Positions 1 through 11,216 of a stretch of DNA of 64,000 nt are shown here, one piece after another; position 1 is the stretch's first letter, and every line of letters starts with the position of its first letter. The notes below the pieces were generated by a model. It was given only the letters and a program-made list of their open reading frames with translations, was not told where the DNA came from and made no database searches. Position numbers and translations under genes: made by a program. This stretch comes from Conchocele bisecta. Its lineage: Eukaryota > Mollusca > Bivalvia > Lucinida > Thyasiridae. The stretch is taken from the NCBI GenBank assembly GCA_029237695.1, contig CM055266.1, positions 125,664,569 through 125,728,568 on the forward strand, written 5' to 3'.

Positions 1-111
1 TAGTTTATTCTCTAGTAAATCATATTTCCTTCATACGACTATAATTGGTTTTAGTTTGTCTTACGGGCAAAATACTAGGACACATATACATGTATATATG
101 AATAACGACTT

Positions 112-334
112 ACACTGCTGTTTGCGCTAATCTTGCCAATATTGTCAATTTCTAAATTTTAAAAAATTCTTGAATACTATACTTGAAATCAAGCAGATTG
201 ATTGACTGAGCCTGAGCTGTAGCACAGCTACAGCTCAGGCTCAGACAATCAAATTGCTTGATTGCTAGGCGGCATTTTCAATAGTTGTTCAGAAACGTTG
301 ATGATCTTGGCAAGATTAACGCAGCCGGTTGTGT
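112..334. repeat. Family A foldback MITE (copy A1)
   Basis: Inverted ends carry a degenerate GCGTTAATCTTGCC motif next to ACACAACCG. The centre is a near-perfect hairpin (about 191-264) built from GAGCCTGAGCTGTAGC and its complement, flanked by CAAGCAGNTTGATT arms. Related copies lie near 8.6, 11.0, 26.9, 38.9, 48.8 and 60.3 kb. Confidence 0.8.
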
Positions 335-1092
335 GTTATAGGGTGTGTAATTAAGGTCAACTTGTAACGTTAAACATCCTCCACCATGCCGAGCGAGTTG
401 TGTTACACGGCTCTATTTTCAAAACAACGAACAATGCCAAACATTGGTGCACATGTGAGTTGTCAGATTTCCGTGTTTTATACTGTAGCCTTTATGAAAC
501 AATATTCTTCAAGTTTACATTTTAATAAACGAAGGCATGCTGTTGCCAATGTATTTAGCATGTTTTGAAAACCAGAACAGAAAACATTCAGTGTGTGTCT
601 TGGGAAAGTTTACAAGACGAACATAAATCACAAGCACTATAATGCATTTTCCAGCTCATTTGAAACAATAAGAGTATGTTTTGGTTAATAGATACACAGT
701 AAAATCGTGGTTTAACATTGCCGCCGAAGTACCTTACGCTAACTTGCGGCTAATTCCGGTAAATTGCTCTTCTATTGAATTAATTGGGTCTAATAGGTTT
801 CAGAAGCGCTTTCTCGGGTCTGTAGTACTTTAGATGGCTTTGGGAACTGGGTTTGACAGGCTACCCCACAGATTGCGTGAAACTCGGGAGATGTGTAAAC
901 CTGACGTATTCCAACAGCCCCGTCGTCTTGTTACATACATAACATGCCATCTTGATGAATGCCCGTATGTGGAACACGTTCTGGCAAAACCGGGCATAGT
1001 CAATCATTAAGGAATATAGTTCCTGGTGAGTTTATTGATAGTTACACCGCTTTAGCTGCCGGATTCATAACATGCAGGGAGTTGTTCAGACT
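335..1092. other. Unassigned intergenic DNA
   Basis: I see no supported gene, RNA or repeat here. A 60-codon open frame near 386 has no recognisable domain. Confidence 0.6.
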
Positions 1093-1161
1093 GCGAACAG
1101 TTAAGACCAAGATCAGACTGCGCGTACGCGCAGTCTGATCATGGTCTTCACTGGTCGCAAA
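1093..1161. repeat. Family D hairpin core (D1)
   Basis: This is the GCGAACAG...ACTGGTCGCAAA core with the palindrome GATCAGACTGCGCGTACGCG at its centre. The outer arms of the family are not recognisable, so it is a truncated copy. Confidence 0.8.
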
Positions 1162-1862
1162 TTCGATAACCCCGGTTTTCCCAAATCGTGGCTGAGTTCT
1201 CAAGTATTCGTGAAGTGTACCTAGAGAGGTTAATTCCATCACGGCCGTAAATTATTTTACTATTTCGGGGCAGTCGGTGGCAGGAGCAAGATTTACAACA
1301 AGCGTTGGGAATTATGTACGTTCTGCGAGCGTCTACGGGGGCCAGGGTGTATCAGTGTCAGTTTGGCGCTCAAGAGGCCGGGACCCATATTGTACATGTT
1401 TCCAGAGAAGATAGGCATTTTCCCGCGATCTCAGAAAATCGGGCGGATTCAATTGTTTTTGACAGAGTAGATCATTTTATTACAGTCGAACCTGGCACAA
1501 ATCATAATTACATATATGTATGGAGAATTGGTAAATTAATGATCATTGAATAAAAGTAGTATCAACGTCGAACGTTACTAAATCAGATTGAGCGAAGTTC
1601 AGATATAGCGAAAGAAATTAGGCGGTCCCACGAATTCCCTCATATACAGCACCACTATATACACGGTAGTGTATGTATCTTCCTACCAGAACTTCATCAC
1701 ATTTGTCCACCCGTCGATTATAAGAACTACATACGTGTTTAATTGATGAATTGATAAATGTATTTACTGTAAACATACAACAAGCAAAAAGAAGGAAATA
1801 ATTTTGTAAATGTACAAAAAATGGAAAAAGCAAACAGCAAGAAAATAATTCTCTACGTATAC
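1162..1862. other. Unassigned intergenic DNA
   Basis: An 82-codon open frame at 1305-1553 (+) has no recognised domain, splice sites or repeat match. It is most likely chance. Confidence 0.5.
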
Positions 1863-1934
1863 AAACATTAGAAAAAAAGCAAAAAGAAGGAAAACAATTT
1901 TGTACAAAATTGTTTTCCTTCTTTTTGCTTTTTT
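1863..1934. repeat. Perfect hairpin AAAGCAAAAAGAAGG/complement
   Basis: Arms of about 34 bp (AAAAAGCAAAAAGAAGG then AAAACAATTTTGT) fold back on themselves. No direct-repeat flanks were identified and I saw no second copy in the window. Confidence 0.8.
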
Positions 1935-2904
1935 CTATTTTTACAATAAATACATGTCCGCATATGTTTTTAGAAAATGGCCCACACTTTCAAGAAGCAA
2001 GTGAAGGCGTATGTCTGTGTCTCTGCGCGCGAGTTCAATTGTGAACATAGATAGATAGCAATATAATACTGCACACGGCGGGAAAATATTGTCACTATTG
2101 TTGTTTCCAATTTTGAACAATCTTTCCGTGTAATCAGGCAGAAAGACGCTAAAATAATTTACTATTCAAATGTGAATTATTTTCCACAGACGGTGAATGA
2201 GTATAGAAGCGATTATATTTCGTGCGTGTAGAATAGAATTTTAAATCAGGTCGACGAAAATATATCGAATTTAGTGTTTGTGTAATGAAACCGTATTTCT
2301 GGTAATGCATATACCACCCATGTGATGCTGTTATATAACCACAAGCAGAAGCTCGTGCTTAATACGAGATTCAATTTAAATCAAATTTACAAAAGTATAC
2401 ACTGGTCTAATGGTGAAACAATTACATCATTAGAAAGGAGAAACCGACATATTTACATGTACACGACACGTCATGGTATGACTCAAGTAAAGTATGCAAT
2501 GTTACTTTAAATTAAATACAATATAACGTACAGACACCGTGGTGACATTTGCTATTTGACAATCACGTTGCGTGTAATTAGCTACCGTACATTTGTTGTT
2601 ATTTTTTTGCGATGTATTCCGTAAATTCCCTCAAAATTTGTGTCTGTGACTATTTGCTATCAAATAAAACGTACATTAAGATGTTTCAGAAATCACGGCA
2701 AATGTTTAATTCAGGGTTTTTAGTCGACATGCGAATTTTGCAAAAAAAAATTCATTCAATTCAAATAAATATTTGGATATTGAATCTGTTATTTTCCGTT
2801 TACAAGATGTAACACGCTTTCAAACACGCCGTTATAATAATAATATATGTATATTTTACTTTCGTGTAACTAAATCAGCTAATGAATAGCTAAATACAAT
2901 TGTG
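1935..2904. other. Unassigned AT-rich intergenic DNA
   Basis: The short open frames here (62-66 codons near 2322 and 2612) are AT-rich with no recognisable domain. Nothing else is supported. Confidence 0.6.
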
Positions 2905-2908
2905 TTAA

Positions 2909-3088
2909 CCGTTTCACCTCTAAATAGACTAGTCCATGCAACTAATCGGACTAGTTCATTAATCATAATGAGGAATATTCGTTTAAAAAATCACGACAAA
3001 CACTGTATATCCTGATGAGACGGCTCGTTACGAGCCGTCTCATCAGGATATACAGTGTTTGCAACCGTCCACTTCATGATTTGCTCGG
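2909..3088. repeat. Family B piggyBac-like MITE (B1)
   Basis: TTAA stands at 2905-2908 and 3089-3092. The left end CCGTTTCACCTC resembles the family end CCCTTTCACCCC. The centre is a long hairpin of GATGAGACGGCTCGT and its complement (2998-3062). Confidence 0.75.
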
Positions 3089-3578
3089 TTAAAAGCGCTA
3101 GACGAAACCAAGTACAGAACATAAGCCGGATATATAATGTCTACAAATGTACACAACTCCGTACTTCCGAATAGGAAATTGATGTACACGCAAAGAGGTA
3201 TGACCCTCAAGTGTATTATATTTAAAATTGAAGAAGTGTTTTCTAATAATTGTTTGAGACATATGGACGTTGCGGTAGCCACGGTGTCTCACGACTACCA
3301 CTTCACGTGGAAATGCTGTATTGTTGCGAACGTTCAAACGCAGTTATTATTTCTTATATAAATCATATAAGGAATTTGATGTTCGTACGCAAGAAACGAC
3401 TTGTGTGAATTTAAGTTAAACACACCGCAATTCATGAAACCGTTCCCATTGCGTTAGTTTTGGTTTTAATTTGTTTTTAATTTGTTTACTTTTACAAACT
3501 ATGTGTAATTGCAATTAATGTTTCAACAGTCCGTAAATAACTGCACAATTTAGCAGGTTATATATATGTATAGGCTTG

Positions 3579-3746
3579 AATATGATATTTATCAAACGAG
3601 TTTACCGATTTAATTAATGTATTTTTTTTCGGCTTATATTTAAGGGTAGGAATTGGCTCGAGCGAGCCAATTCCCACCCTTAAATATAAGCCGAAACAAA
3701 CAATTTAATTAATGACATCAGACAACGAGTTTAATAATATAATATC
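3579..3746. repeat. Family G element (G1) split by another hairpin
   Basis: The outer halves AATATGATATTTATCAAACG and CAACGAGTTTAATAATATAA are the family G arms. The middle is interrupted by a different hairpin (3620-3702). Confidence 0.75.
3620..3702. mobile_element. Hairpin insertion inside G1
   Basis: The arms read TTTCGGCTTATATTTAAGGG and complement around GGCTCGAGCGAGCC. The same 12 bases, ATTTAATTAATG, lie on both sides (3608-3619, 3703-3714), as a target-site duplication would. It inserted after G1. Confidence 0.75.
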
Positions 3747-4321
3747 CATTGACATATGATGATTGAAATTTCAACATTACGCACACCATTGTCACTGTAT
3801 GAGGGAAATTGACGTTGCTTATACTACTAGTAACCGGGAATAAGTTTACCAAAATGACAAGCCTTAAATGAAATTAGTAAATTTATTAATTTGTATTGTA
3901 TTTTATTTATTTACAAAGCGAAAACTCGTTTGCAATAACATGGCGGAACATGTATATATATCAAGTATATGAAATTATAATAAAACGCTAGTAAAATAGT
4001 TAAATTCACAACTACTTTTTTACTGGAACCGTAATTACAAAACAACAAACTGACTGAGGAAAATAAGATTGAAAGTAATTGTTTTACTTACAATTTAGTA
4101 ATATTTCCGCTTCGAATTTTGTTGACATAAAGTGTGTCTATTTAAAACTATGGACTTGATAACTAGGTTTTGTGTGACCATTGTAAAATACTAAAATACA
4201 TTTTATAACTGAAATATATTACAAAAAACTACATTGTTACAACGTTTATATACATTAGGTAAACTAACATTTTGGGTAACACCCGTCACAACGAACAAGA
4301 AGTATACATATGTCATACAAA
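3747..4321. other. AT-rich presumptive intron DNA
   Basis: This lies downstream of the GATA exon on its strand, so it is presumably intronic. No exon, zinc-finger coding or repeat is recognisable. Confidence 0.5.
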
Positions 4322-4389
4322 TACAGCGGACCCTCTCTAAACCGGACACCCTGGGACCAGGGTGTCCGGTATAGAGAGGGCCCACTGTA
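4322..4389. repeat. Family H mariner/pogo-like hairpin (H1)
   Basis: TA-flanked CAG(T/C)GGANCCTCTCTAAACC arms pair around ACCCTGGGACCAGGGT. It sits 26 bp beyond the predicted splice donor of the GATA exon, inside the intron. Confidence 0.8.
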
Positions 4390-4415
4390 GTAGAAAAATG
4401 CCAACATATACGTAC

Positions 4416-4632
4416 TGTGTGAGGATCCGTAGCCCATGGCGGCACGGGCAGAATTCTGGTAGTAACTTCTGTTCATATGGCTACTGTTGGCATCGAACCC
4501 GTGTGGGAACGAGAACATCTCACTCGTATCCTCCGATGGAAGAATCCCGAGGGCCGAGTCATATGTATTCGCCACCCTGGGACCCTCTGGTCGCAGCCAC
4601 GCTGCGTGTTGTTGCTCGGTTAAAGCATCCAT
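4416..4632 (-). CDS. GATA1/2/3-type transcription factor, first coding exon (partial)
   Basis: This encodes the N-terminus of a GATA zinc-finger transcription factor, a nuclear DNA-binding regulator of blood, neural and epidermal cell fate in animals. The ATG at 4632 opens 72 codons plus one base. The exon ends at a good donor, A|GTACGT, at 4415. The protein starts MDALTEQQHAAWLRP, has an acidic-hydrophobic block SEDTSEMFSFPHGFD, and ends with NRSYYQNSARAAMGYGSSH. The last block matches the conserved YYxNxxRAxxxYxxxH motif that precedes VCRP in vertebrate GATA2/3, and EQ...W near the start also aligns. The two CX2CX17CX2C fingers are not found at lower coordinates, so the first intron exceeds 4.4 kb. 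A TTTTAGTACAG acceptor-like site just upstream of the ATG hints at a separate 5' UTR exon. The family assignment is from remembered motifs, not a search. Confidence 0.75.
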
Positions 4633-4639
4633 TATGTAA

Positions 4640-5499
4640 GTTGTCTTAATCTACTAAACTGTACTAAAATATATTTCACACTTTTCTGTAAATCAGAAAA
4701 CTTTATTTCGTTATCGCACCGAGATAGAATCTTGTGTCATAAATGCATCTATGTAACTGTTGACTGATTATTCCCAAACATCGTATACGTGTGTAGGTAT
4801 GTATGAGAATTCCCCGCGGATCGTGAAGTGGTAGTTCCAGATTGGTGACCAAGATGCGAGTGGCGATATTCTATCTGCCTGACACTTTATCTGTGAGCTA
4901 AAACAATACCCCGCAACATTCGTGTATCATCTTATCACCAGCGAACATCGAAGTTATTGTTTCAAAATAATCCGACCAAAGAATGATCCAATGTTTCAAA
5001 TGAATACCATTTTTAGATCCTATGGATACGCATAACTCTGAACAACAATGATGACCCGTATGTTAGGACGGTGACAGAATAAAATCAGGTTTGATATCTC
5101 GTCCAATTGTCCCTATGTAGCAAGTTTAGATTAACACCTCATGTGTTCTCACGTTGATTAAACCGTTTAGATAAGTCCAAGCAGAAAGGGAAACCTTCGG
5201 TCGGGCTTATCTTACATCGAACATCACAGTACCACGTGTGGTACCAGTTTATATATAACCACCGTCGACGATTTTCACTGGTTGCCGAGAAATTCAAAAC
5301 ATCCGAACACAAAGTTGGAATATATCCGCAAACTGGACGCCGTCGTATCACTCACAATCGCGCAATCGCTGATAGCCGCACACAAATTGTCGTGAACGTA
5401 GATGCTGTTCAAACTGCAGGTTAGAATGTAACAAATGTAAATAAGCTGAGTCGCGCACAGGAGATACGATATTAATGGACTAGACCAACAAATGTAGAT
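4640..5499. other. Upstream flank of GATA exon
   Basis: This stretch is free of hairpin repeats. It contains WGATAR sites (AGATAA at 5169-5174, its complement TTATCT at 5208-5213), as expected if GATA factors regulate their own locus. It may hold 5' UTR or intron 1 sequence. No protein-coding exon is recognised. Confidence 0.4.
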
Positions 5500-6060
5500 T
5501 TGTTTCATGCCACGAATTGTATCCCGTGTATTGTGGCGCCAGCCCAGTCTGGCACACCCAGGACGCCGGGTTTACAATCCGCTCGGCCAATCAACGCAGG
5601 CCGCTTATTGTTGATTTCGACAAAATGTCGACATTGACCCCCTGGACCCGCCCACCATTGATTGCTGATTATAACTAGAAACCTTGCTGAAACGCCACTC
5701 ATATAGCATTCTCGCAATTAAACCCGTTTCTAGCCAGCTTAACTGCGCGAAACTTGATCGCAGAGATAACGCCGCTCGCTCGCAATTGGTCGAGAGGCGG
5801 AGCGAACACTCGTCCTATTTCCTATTCGCTGCGTGATGTAATCAACGCCGCTAGTCAAAATACGACAATAACGCGATTTTATAGCTGCTTTCGTTGTATG
5901 CGAGAGCAGGGACAGTGATTGGAAATGAACGAACCGTGGTTTAATATCGCGATGCTTTTGTCCACGAACACTATGAACGTTGTACTGTTGAAACGTACGC
6001 TGAGAATGACGCTCCGTTAAGAGGGAACCCCGTCTCCCCGAACAATATACCCACAATGGG
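5500..6060 (-). promoter_or_regulatory. Candidate GATA promoter/CpG-richer region
   Basis: This is visibly richer in C, G and CpG than its surroundings. It has CCAAT boxes (GGCCAATCA near 5584; inverted ATTGG near 5778) and an AGATAA site near 5763. It lies about 0.9-1.4 kb upstream of the GATA start codon on the same strand. A 105-codon open frame on the minus strand has no recognised domain. The promoter role is inferred from position and composition only. Confidence 0.35.
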
Positions 6061-6242
6061 TAGTTTGCTCAGGCACACAGAACACAGAGATGTTATTGCT
6101 AAAAGATTAGCTCGATATTATGTGGATAAGAGCTAATTATTTCAACCATTCTATTGAGGGGAGACACCGATATTTATGACGATAAAGTGTGGTCCACAGT
6201 CTTCTACTGCCTTTCGTAACAATTTCACCCCTAAATTGCTGG

Positions 6243-6463
6243 TACAGTGGAACCTCTCTAAACCGAACGCCAATACAAAACGTCTGTGATCTCATTTTTG
6301 ATGTGTTTCTTTGTAATTTATCTCAGATGATAATGTATATTCATGATTGCAAAGCATCCAACTACGTATCAGAATGGTAGAATGCCTGATTTACAGTGGA
6401 ACACCTCTAAACCGGACACCCTCGGGACCTCCCAGGGTGTCCGGTTTAGAGAGGTTCCACTGA
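6243..6463. repeat. Family H element (H2), full length
   Basis: It runs from TACAGTGGAACCTCTCTAAA to GAGAGGTTCCACTG. A second internal hairpin at 6393-6463 carries CTAAACCGGACACCCT and its complement. The interior shares the family string CAGATGATAATG. Confidence 0.8.
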
Positions 6464-6519
6464 TGTCAGTTTCTAGAGTATAGTCTATTTTGCAGACAAA
6501 ACCTGAAAACGATCACAAA

Positions 6520-6622
6520 TAGTGCAGATCCAGATGAGACGGCTCGTGTCGAGCCGTCTCATCTGGATCTACACTGTTTGAAAACATTAGAATACATACA
6601 TATGTCTGTACCGTTGAAAGGG
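6520..6622. repeat. Family B element (B2), left-truncated
   Basis: The hairpin GATGAGACGGCTCGTGTCGA is followed by the right end GTTGAAAGGG and TTAA at 6623-6626. Confidence 0.75.
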
Positions 6623-6626
6623 TTAA

Positions 6627-7098
6627 CGGTGGATCGCTGATCAAACTATCCGTCTTATCGTGTTATAATATTTTTATATAAATACCAATAAAACTATCCA
6701 CGTGTTGAAAATGCGATAGGGGGAGATATTGAGATGATATCTGTGACTTGTGAATATAAAATCCAGTACTTATATTAAGAATAACCGATACTATCAGGAA
6801 ACCGTGCTTTGAAACACTATTTAGGACTCGATTTTGTGGAGAATTACGGCATTAAAACTCGGTAAATAATTCATTATAAAGCGAAGGAAAATAAGGTATT
6901 AATCCGTACCGTAGTATGCATTATCGCATTTGCAAGCGCTTTCTGAAATGATATCACAATTGTGAAATGTGGTGATATATTTAACATTATTTAAAATGAT
7001 TTCCCAGATGATATTGCCTGTAATATTTCCTAATATCCTAATTTCCTAATATTCGGAGATATCCTGTAGAGGATATTTAAGTTGCAGAAATGACCACT
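6627..7098. other. Unassigned AT-rich DNA
   Basis: No gene or recognised repeat. Short near-repeats of TCCTAAT occur near 7025. Confidence 0.5.
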
Positions 7099-7200
7099 TA
7101 ATACGATATTTATTAAACGAGTTTGCTGATTTCATACGACACGAGGCTTTGCCGAGTTTCTTATGAAATCAGGCAACGAGTTTAATAAATATCATATTAA
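7099..7200. repeat. Family G hairpin (G2)
   Basis: The arms GATATTTATTAAACGAGTTT and complement enclose TTTCATA...GAGGCTTTGCCGAG. Its right end supplies the TTAA into which B3 is inserted. Confidence 0.85.
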
Positions 7201-7440
7201 CTCTTTGAACCCGAAAGCCCACTACAGCGGTTTATGCAAAAAGTGCATATCCAGATGAGCCGCCTCGTAACGAGCCGTCTCATCAGGATCTGTACTTTTT
7301 TTAAAGCATTTTTTATATTTTTGAGAACAAAAATACCCTCTTTTCATAAATGGACTAGTATGAAAATCATTTTGTAACGTTTGGATTGGTTGCAAAATTA
7401 ACATATCAAAATCCATTCCAGTTACTTAGGGGTGAAAGGG
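7201..7440. repeat. Family B piggyBac-like MITE (B3), full length
   Basis: TTAA flanks at 7197-7200 and 7441-7444. The right end is GGGGTGAAAGGG. The inner hairpin carries GAGACGGCTCG-type arms. About 240 bp with no coding capacity. Confidence 0.85.
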
Positions 7441-7444
7441 TTAA

Positions 7445-7951
7445 GTCAACAAAAATGTTAGATTATATTCATTGTGTAAGCACAGCATTATTAATTGAAG
7501 ATTTCCTAAGCACCTAACCCGTTTTCTGTAGCGGTCGCATAATAATAATTACAATATTGTATTATTTTTTTAATACAATTTATTATTTCACTGCAAAGTC
7601 CATTTAAAATGATAAAATTATTTCTGTTTGAATATCAAATTCTCTTGCGCTACAATAGTGTTGACCAAGCAATATCAAATGGAATCGCCCATTTTATAAG
7701 TCCGGCCTTTGACTGAGCAACGTGTTAAATGGGAGAAAAATACAAATTACAATAACGGATTTATCTCACCTGGAACTACATGTACGTTAATTAATAAAGA
7801 TTAAAAAATGGTAAAATAAGTAATTCAAACAAATTACGATTTTTAAACCAATTTACCATATTAATAGTGAATATTTATTTAGTATTCCCAGTTACATTGT
7901 GTATGTCATATTAGCAAGAATTTGAAAATAACCATGTGCATGTAATTACAT
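7445..7951. other. Unassigned AT-rich DNA
   Basis: Nothing recognisable beyond AT-rich low-complexity stretches. Confidence 0.5.
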
Positions 7952-8191
7952 GGGGCCCGTTTCACTAAACTTCGTACGACTAAAATGTTCGTAAGTGCAA
8001 ATTTAGGATCGTCTGGAAATTTCAATTGATGGGTTTAAATTTATTGAGCATAGGCTGCATATGCAGCCTATGCTCAATAAATGTAAATCCAACAATTATT
8101 TACAATAAAACATTGCTAATGTGAAATTTACACTTACGAATTGTGCACGTACGAACATTTTAGTCGTACGAAGTTTAGTGAAACGACCCCC
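7952..8191. repeat. Family C foldback MITE (C1), full length
   Basis: The ends GGGGCCCGTTTCACTAAACT and complement enclose a perfect central hairpin, TTTATTGAGCATAGGCTGCA and its complement. About 240 bp. This is the best-preserved copy of the family. Confidence 0.9.
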
Positions 8192-8599
8192 AGGTTGCCT
8201 CGTATGGCTACCAGATAGATATGTACATGTATATCAAGAGACGTATGAAACTAAACATATATCACATTGTTAAGTTCAAACTATTATATTCCGTATTTGC
8301 TCACAGGTTAAAAACGCGTAGCAGAATGGGGGTAAACTGGTTAATAAATAATCCACAATCATGTTTAGAAACCAACAGCAATTCAGAGAAAAAATATTCC
8401 TTGAGAACCAAAAAAACACCACTGAAGACGAATTACTATAAGAGGCATGTGGTCATTAATAATAACAATAAAATAACATCAACATGGTATACCTAATGAT
8501 GTGAAGTAATAGTTTTGCTTAATTTGAGCAATAAACTGTTGAATTCAAGTATATGTGGTTGCAAATGTCACGTGGCTACTGGTTACGCATAACGTATCA
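8192..8599. other. Unassigned DNA with one open frame
   Basis: A 91-codon open frame at 8221-8496 (+), rich in Lys and Asn, has no recognised motif. AT bias alone could produce it. Confidence 0.4.
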
Positions 8600-8822
8600 T
8601 ACACAACTGCCTGCGTTAATTTTGCCCATATTATTCACGTTTCTAAACATATATTGGCATTGCCAACGCGCAATAAATGCAATTTGGTTGTCTGAGCCTG
8701 AGATGTAGCACAGCGCAGGCTCAGTCAAATAAGCTGCTTTGCTTCAACCATAAAATTCAAGGATATTGAAATAAAGAAATTGAAAAGTTGGCATGATTAT
8801 TGCAGGCGGTAATGTACACACA
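8600..8822. repeat. Family A element (A2)
   Basis: Ends CTGCCTGCGTTAATTTTGCC and GCAGGCGGTAATGT flank a hairpin of GAGCCTGAGATGTAGC and its complement. The right arm is diverged. Confidence 0.75.
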
Positions 8823-9063
8823 CTTGTATCATGATACTACTAATCAGCTTTCTAAAGTTCCCAGGGGTTACCGGGCTAATCATATACACTGTAATGGGTG
8901 GATTCACTAAAACAAAATACCACTTAGATTGCTCAACCAGTATAGCACACAGGTTGAGCAGGTTCTACTTTCTTTGCTCAAATGAATGCCGTTTTTGAGA
9001 AGGTGAATGTTTATTAAAGTACAGTTTTACGTTTTCAAGTTACATTCCGTGAACCAAACATAC

Positions 9064-9130
9064 GCAAACACTGCAGATCCTGACGAGACGGCTCGTAACG
9101 AGCCGTCTCGTCAGGATCTGCAGTGTTTGT
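9064..9130. repeat. Family B hairpin core (B4)
   Basis: A near-perfect palindrome of CACTGCAGATCCTGACGAGA through GAGACGGCTCGT and back. The TTAA ends are not seen. Confidence 0.85.
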
Positions 9131-10241
9131 CTGCATTCGTACTGTTTGTCAATATGTTTTGTAAATTTGATGTAACTACTGAACATTCATTAACAGATAT
9201 ATATGTGTGGACGATTCAACACGCATCCAGTATGTGTACAAATGAAAGTCAATAGACTGGTGACAGATGAGGCGATGTGTGTTTTCAGTTGCCCAGTCTG
9301 AAATTCGGTGCCAGTCTTTTGAAGGCACTGGGTCTCATAGAAGGCGATGAAACAGATTAGGAAAACATAGTTTAATTGTAGATTTGTATCGTGTTTCTGA
9401 ACCCAATTGTACATGTAAGTCACCTGTGAAAAAAATTGAGATTGGTAAAATAACGTTTATAATACTGAATAATAACTAGCGTATACTGAAAAATAACTAG
9501 CGTTTGCATGTTTTGTAATTAATGGTTACTAATTTATGGTATGTAAATAATTTGACTAGCGTCTATAAGAGAAACATTTTTCTAAATGTTGCATAGTATG
9601 ATCATTTCATAAAAACATAACTCATGTTTTTGTGAATGTGATCAAATAAAACGGTGCAATTGCTTGATTATTGTCATATACTGTGCATGAAGCGAAACAC
9701 CACATATTGTGAATCTGAGGTATCAATTTAGTCATTTATAGTTGTCAATAAATGTCGTGAAAGTCGAAAAAAGAATCTGGTAACTTCGGAATGAAATTGG
9801 TCGTCGAAAATATCTGTCAATGATTCGTGTATATTGCAATTTCTGACAGTTGTTGTGATACCATAGATTGGGTATATCAATTAACATGATTCCCAATAGT
9901 TAACCAGTTTTCTGTCTAGGATCTCATCAGTTTAAACTGGCTGATTACCATATTAAATACTGCTTTACAGCTTTGATTTACTGTTTAAATACACCGTGTT
10001 ATTTCATTGTTAAAACATTTCCCAACATTTGTTAACACCTTTCCCAACAACATGCGTCACGTGGGTCGTAGTGGTAGTTTATGTATCCGGACACATCCTT
10101 GTATAATATCTGGGAAGACCTTTTAATCACCCCAATATAATTTATGGGAATTCGCGGCCCCTTTCGTGTGTTTATGAGTAAATTAACTAGAACGTAATAC
10201 TCCATGGAAATGTGGGAAAATGTTATGAAAGACATACAGAA
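9131..10241. other. Unassigned intergenic DNA
   Basis: No gene seen. GTATACTGAAAAATAACTAG-like short direct repeats lie near 9475. Open frames of 77-90 codons on the minus strand have no recognisable domain. Confidence 0.5.
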
Positions 10242-10470
10242 ATATGGCTGTGACTCGAGAAATGGGGACTTATTGGATTTGTGATCAGTGTAGCTCCTGA
10301 TCAAATAGCATGCTCCTGTAGCCTTATAGCGATCTTGTTAGAATCATGACGGGTGTTTCGCTGATGGAATGGCGAACAGTGTAGATCCTGATCAGACTGT
10401 GCGGACGCACAGTCTGATCTGGATCTACACTGGTCGCAAAACCCATAAGCCTTAAACCAGTCACAATATA
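10242..10470. repeat. Family D MITE (D2), full length
   Basis: It runs from ATATGGCTGTGACTCGAGAA to a diverged right end. The hairpin GATCAGACTGTGCGGACGCA and complement lies at 10389-10421. Open frames here give the phrase DPDQT, typical of this repeat and not of a protein family. Confidence 0.9.
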
Positions 10471-10987
10471 AATCTGACATGGAAAACTGTACCATATCAT
10501 GTGTGTGACCAGCACAGCCAGATGATATCAAGTTGAACTGTTTGCACAATCTGACTATACTGCTTGCATTGCAAGTCAATCGCTGAATTGCAATTATTAT
10601 CATTGGACTGCGGAAAGATTCAAAATGGCCATGGAATAAATACATGGGTAATGTATGCCATAAGGTGTGTTTTCCTTCGAGATCCGTCAATCTGGACCCA
10701 TAATGTATTTTGTCTCGGAAACGTCGGCAAACCCATCAGAAAGAAATTCCTCTAATATTTACATGTCGATTCCAAAGCATAAATGACATTTTTGTCACAT
10801 GCCTCCTAAATGGGCACCAGATTGTAAATTTCACCCTTATTACGTCTGTTTCCGTCTCAAAATAAAATAAAGAATGTTTAATAGCGATATTTTCTGTAAT
10901 TGTCGTCGAAGGTTTATGGAATTTCTGTGGAATAATTTCTACAGTTGTTTTGGAGCTTTCATAAATTCCCTACATAATGTCCAAATA

Positions 10988-11090
10988 CTTAATTGGTTGA
11001 GCCTGAGCTGCATTCAGTATTGCAAGTTGGTATTGCCAGTGTATGTTCATTGATAATATCGGCACAATTTTAACGCAGGCGGTTGAGTAT
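10988..11090. repeat. Family A fragment (A3)
   Basis: Only the right half is present: TTGGTTGAGCCTGAGCTGCA through TTTTAACGCAGGCGG. Confidence 0.7.
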
Positions 11091-11109
11091 GGCAATTAGT
11101 CAGTAAACA

Positions 11110-11216
11110 GGGGGCAGTTTATCACTAAACTTCGTACGACTAAAATGTTCGTATACTGGTGCACAATTATGATTGTCTGTAAATTTCACATTGACAATGA
11201 TTTCGTGTAAACAATT
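11110..11216. repeat. Family C fragment (C2)
   Basis: The left arm TCACTAAACTTCGTACGACT is present. The element stops abruptly where the family L segment starts. Confidence 0.75.

Noticed and set aside
1305..1553. 82-codon frame as a gene
   Set aside because: No recognised domain, no splice sites that extend it, no paralogue in the window.
9007..9255. Frames containing DPDETAR or DPDQTA (also near 10324, 14584, 15704, 30564, 36479, 42097)
   Set aside because: The phrase comes from the B and D hairpin cores read in one frame. It recurs at every copy and has no gene context.
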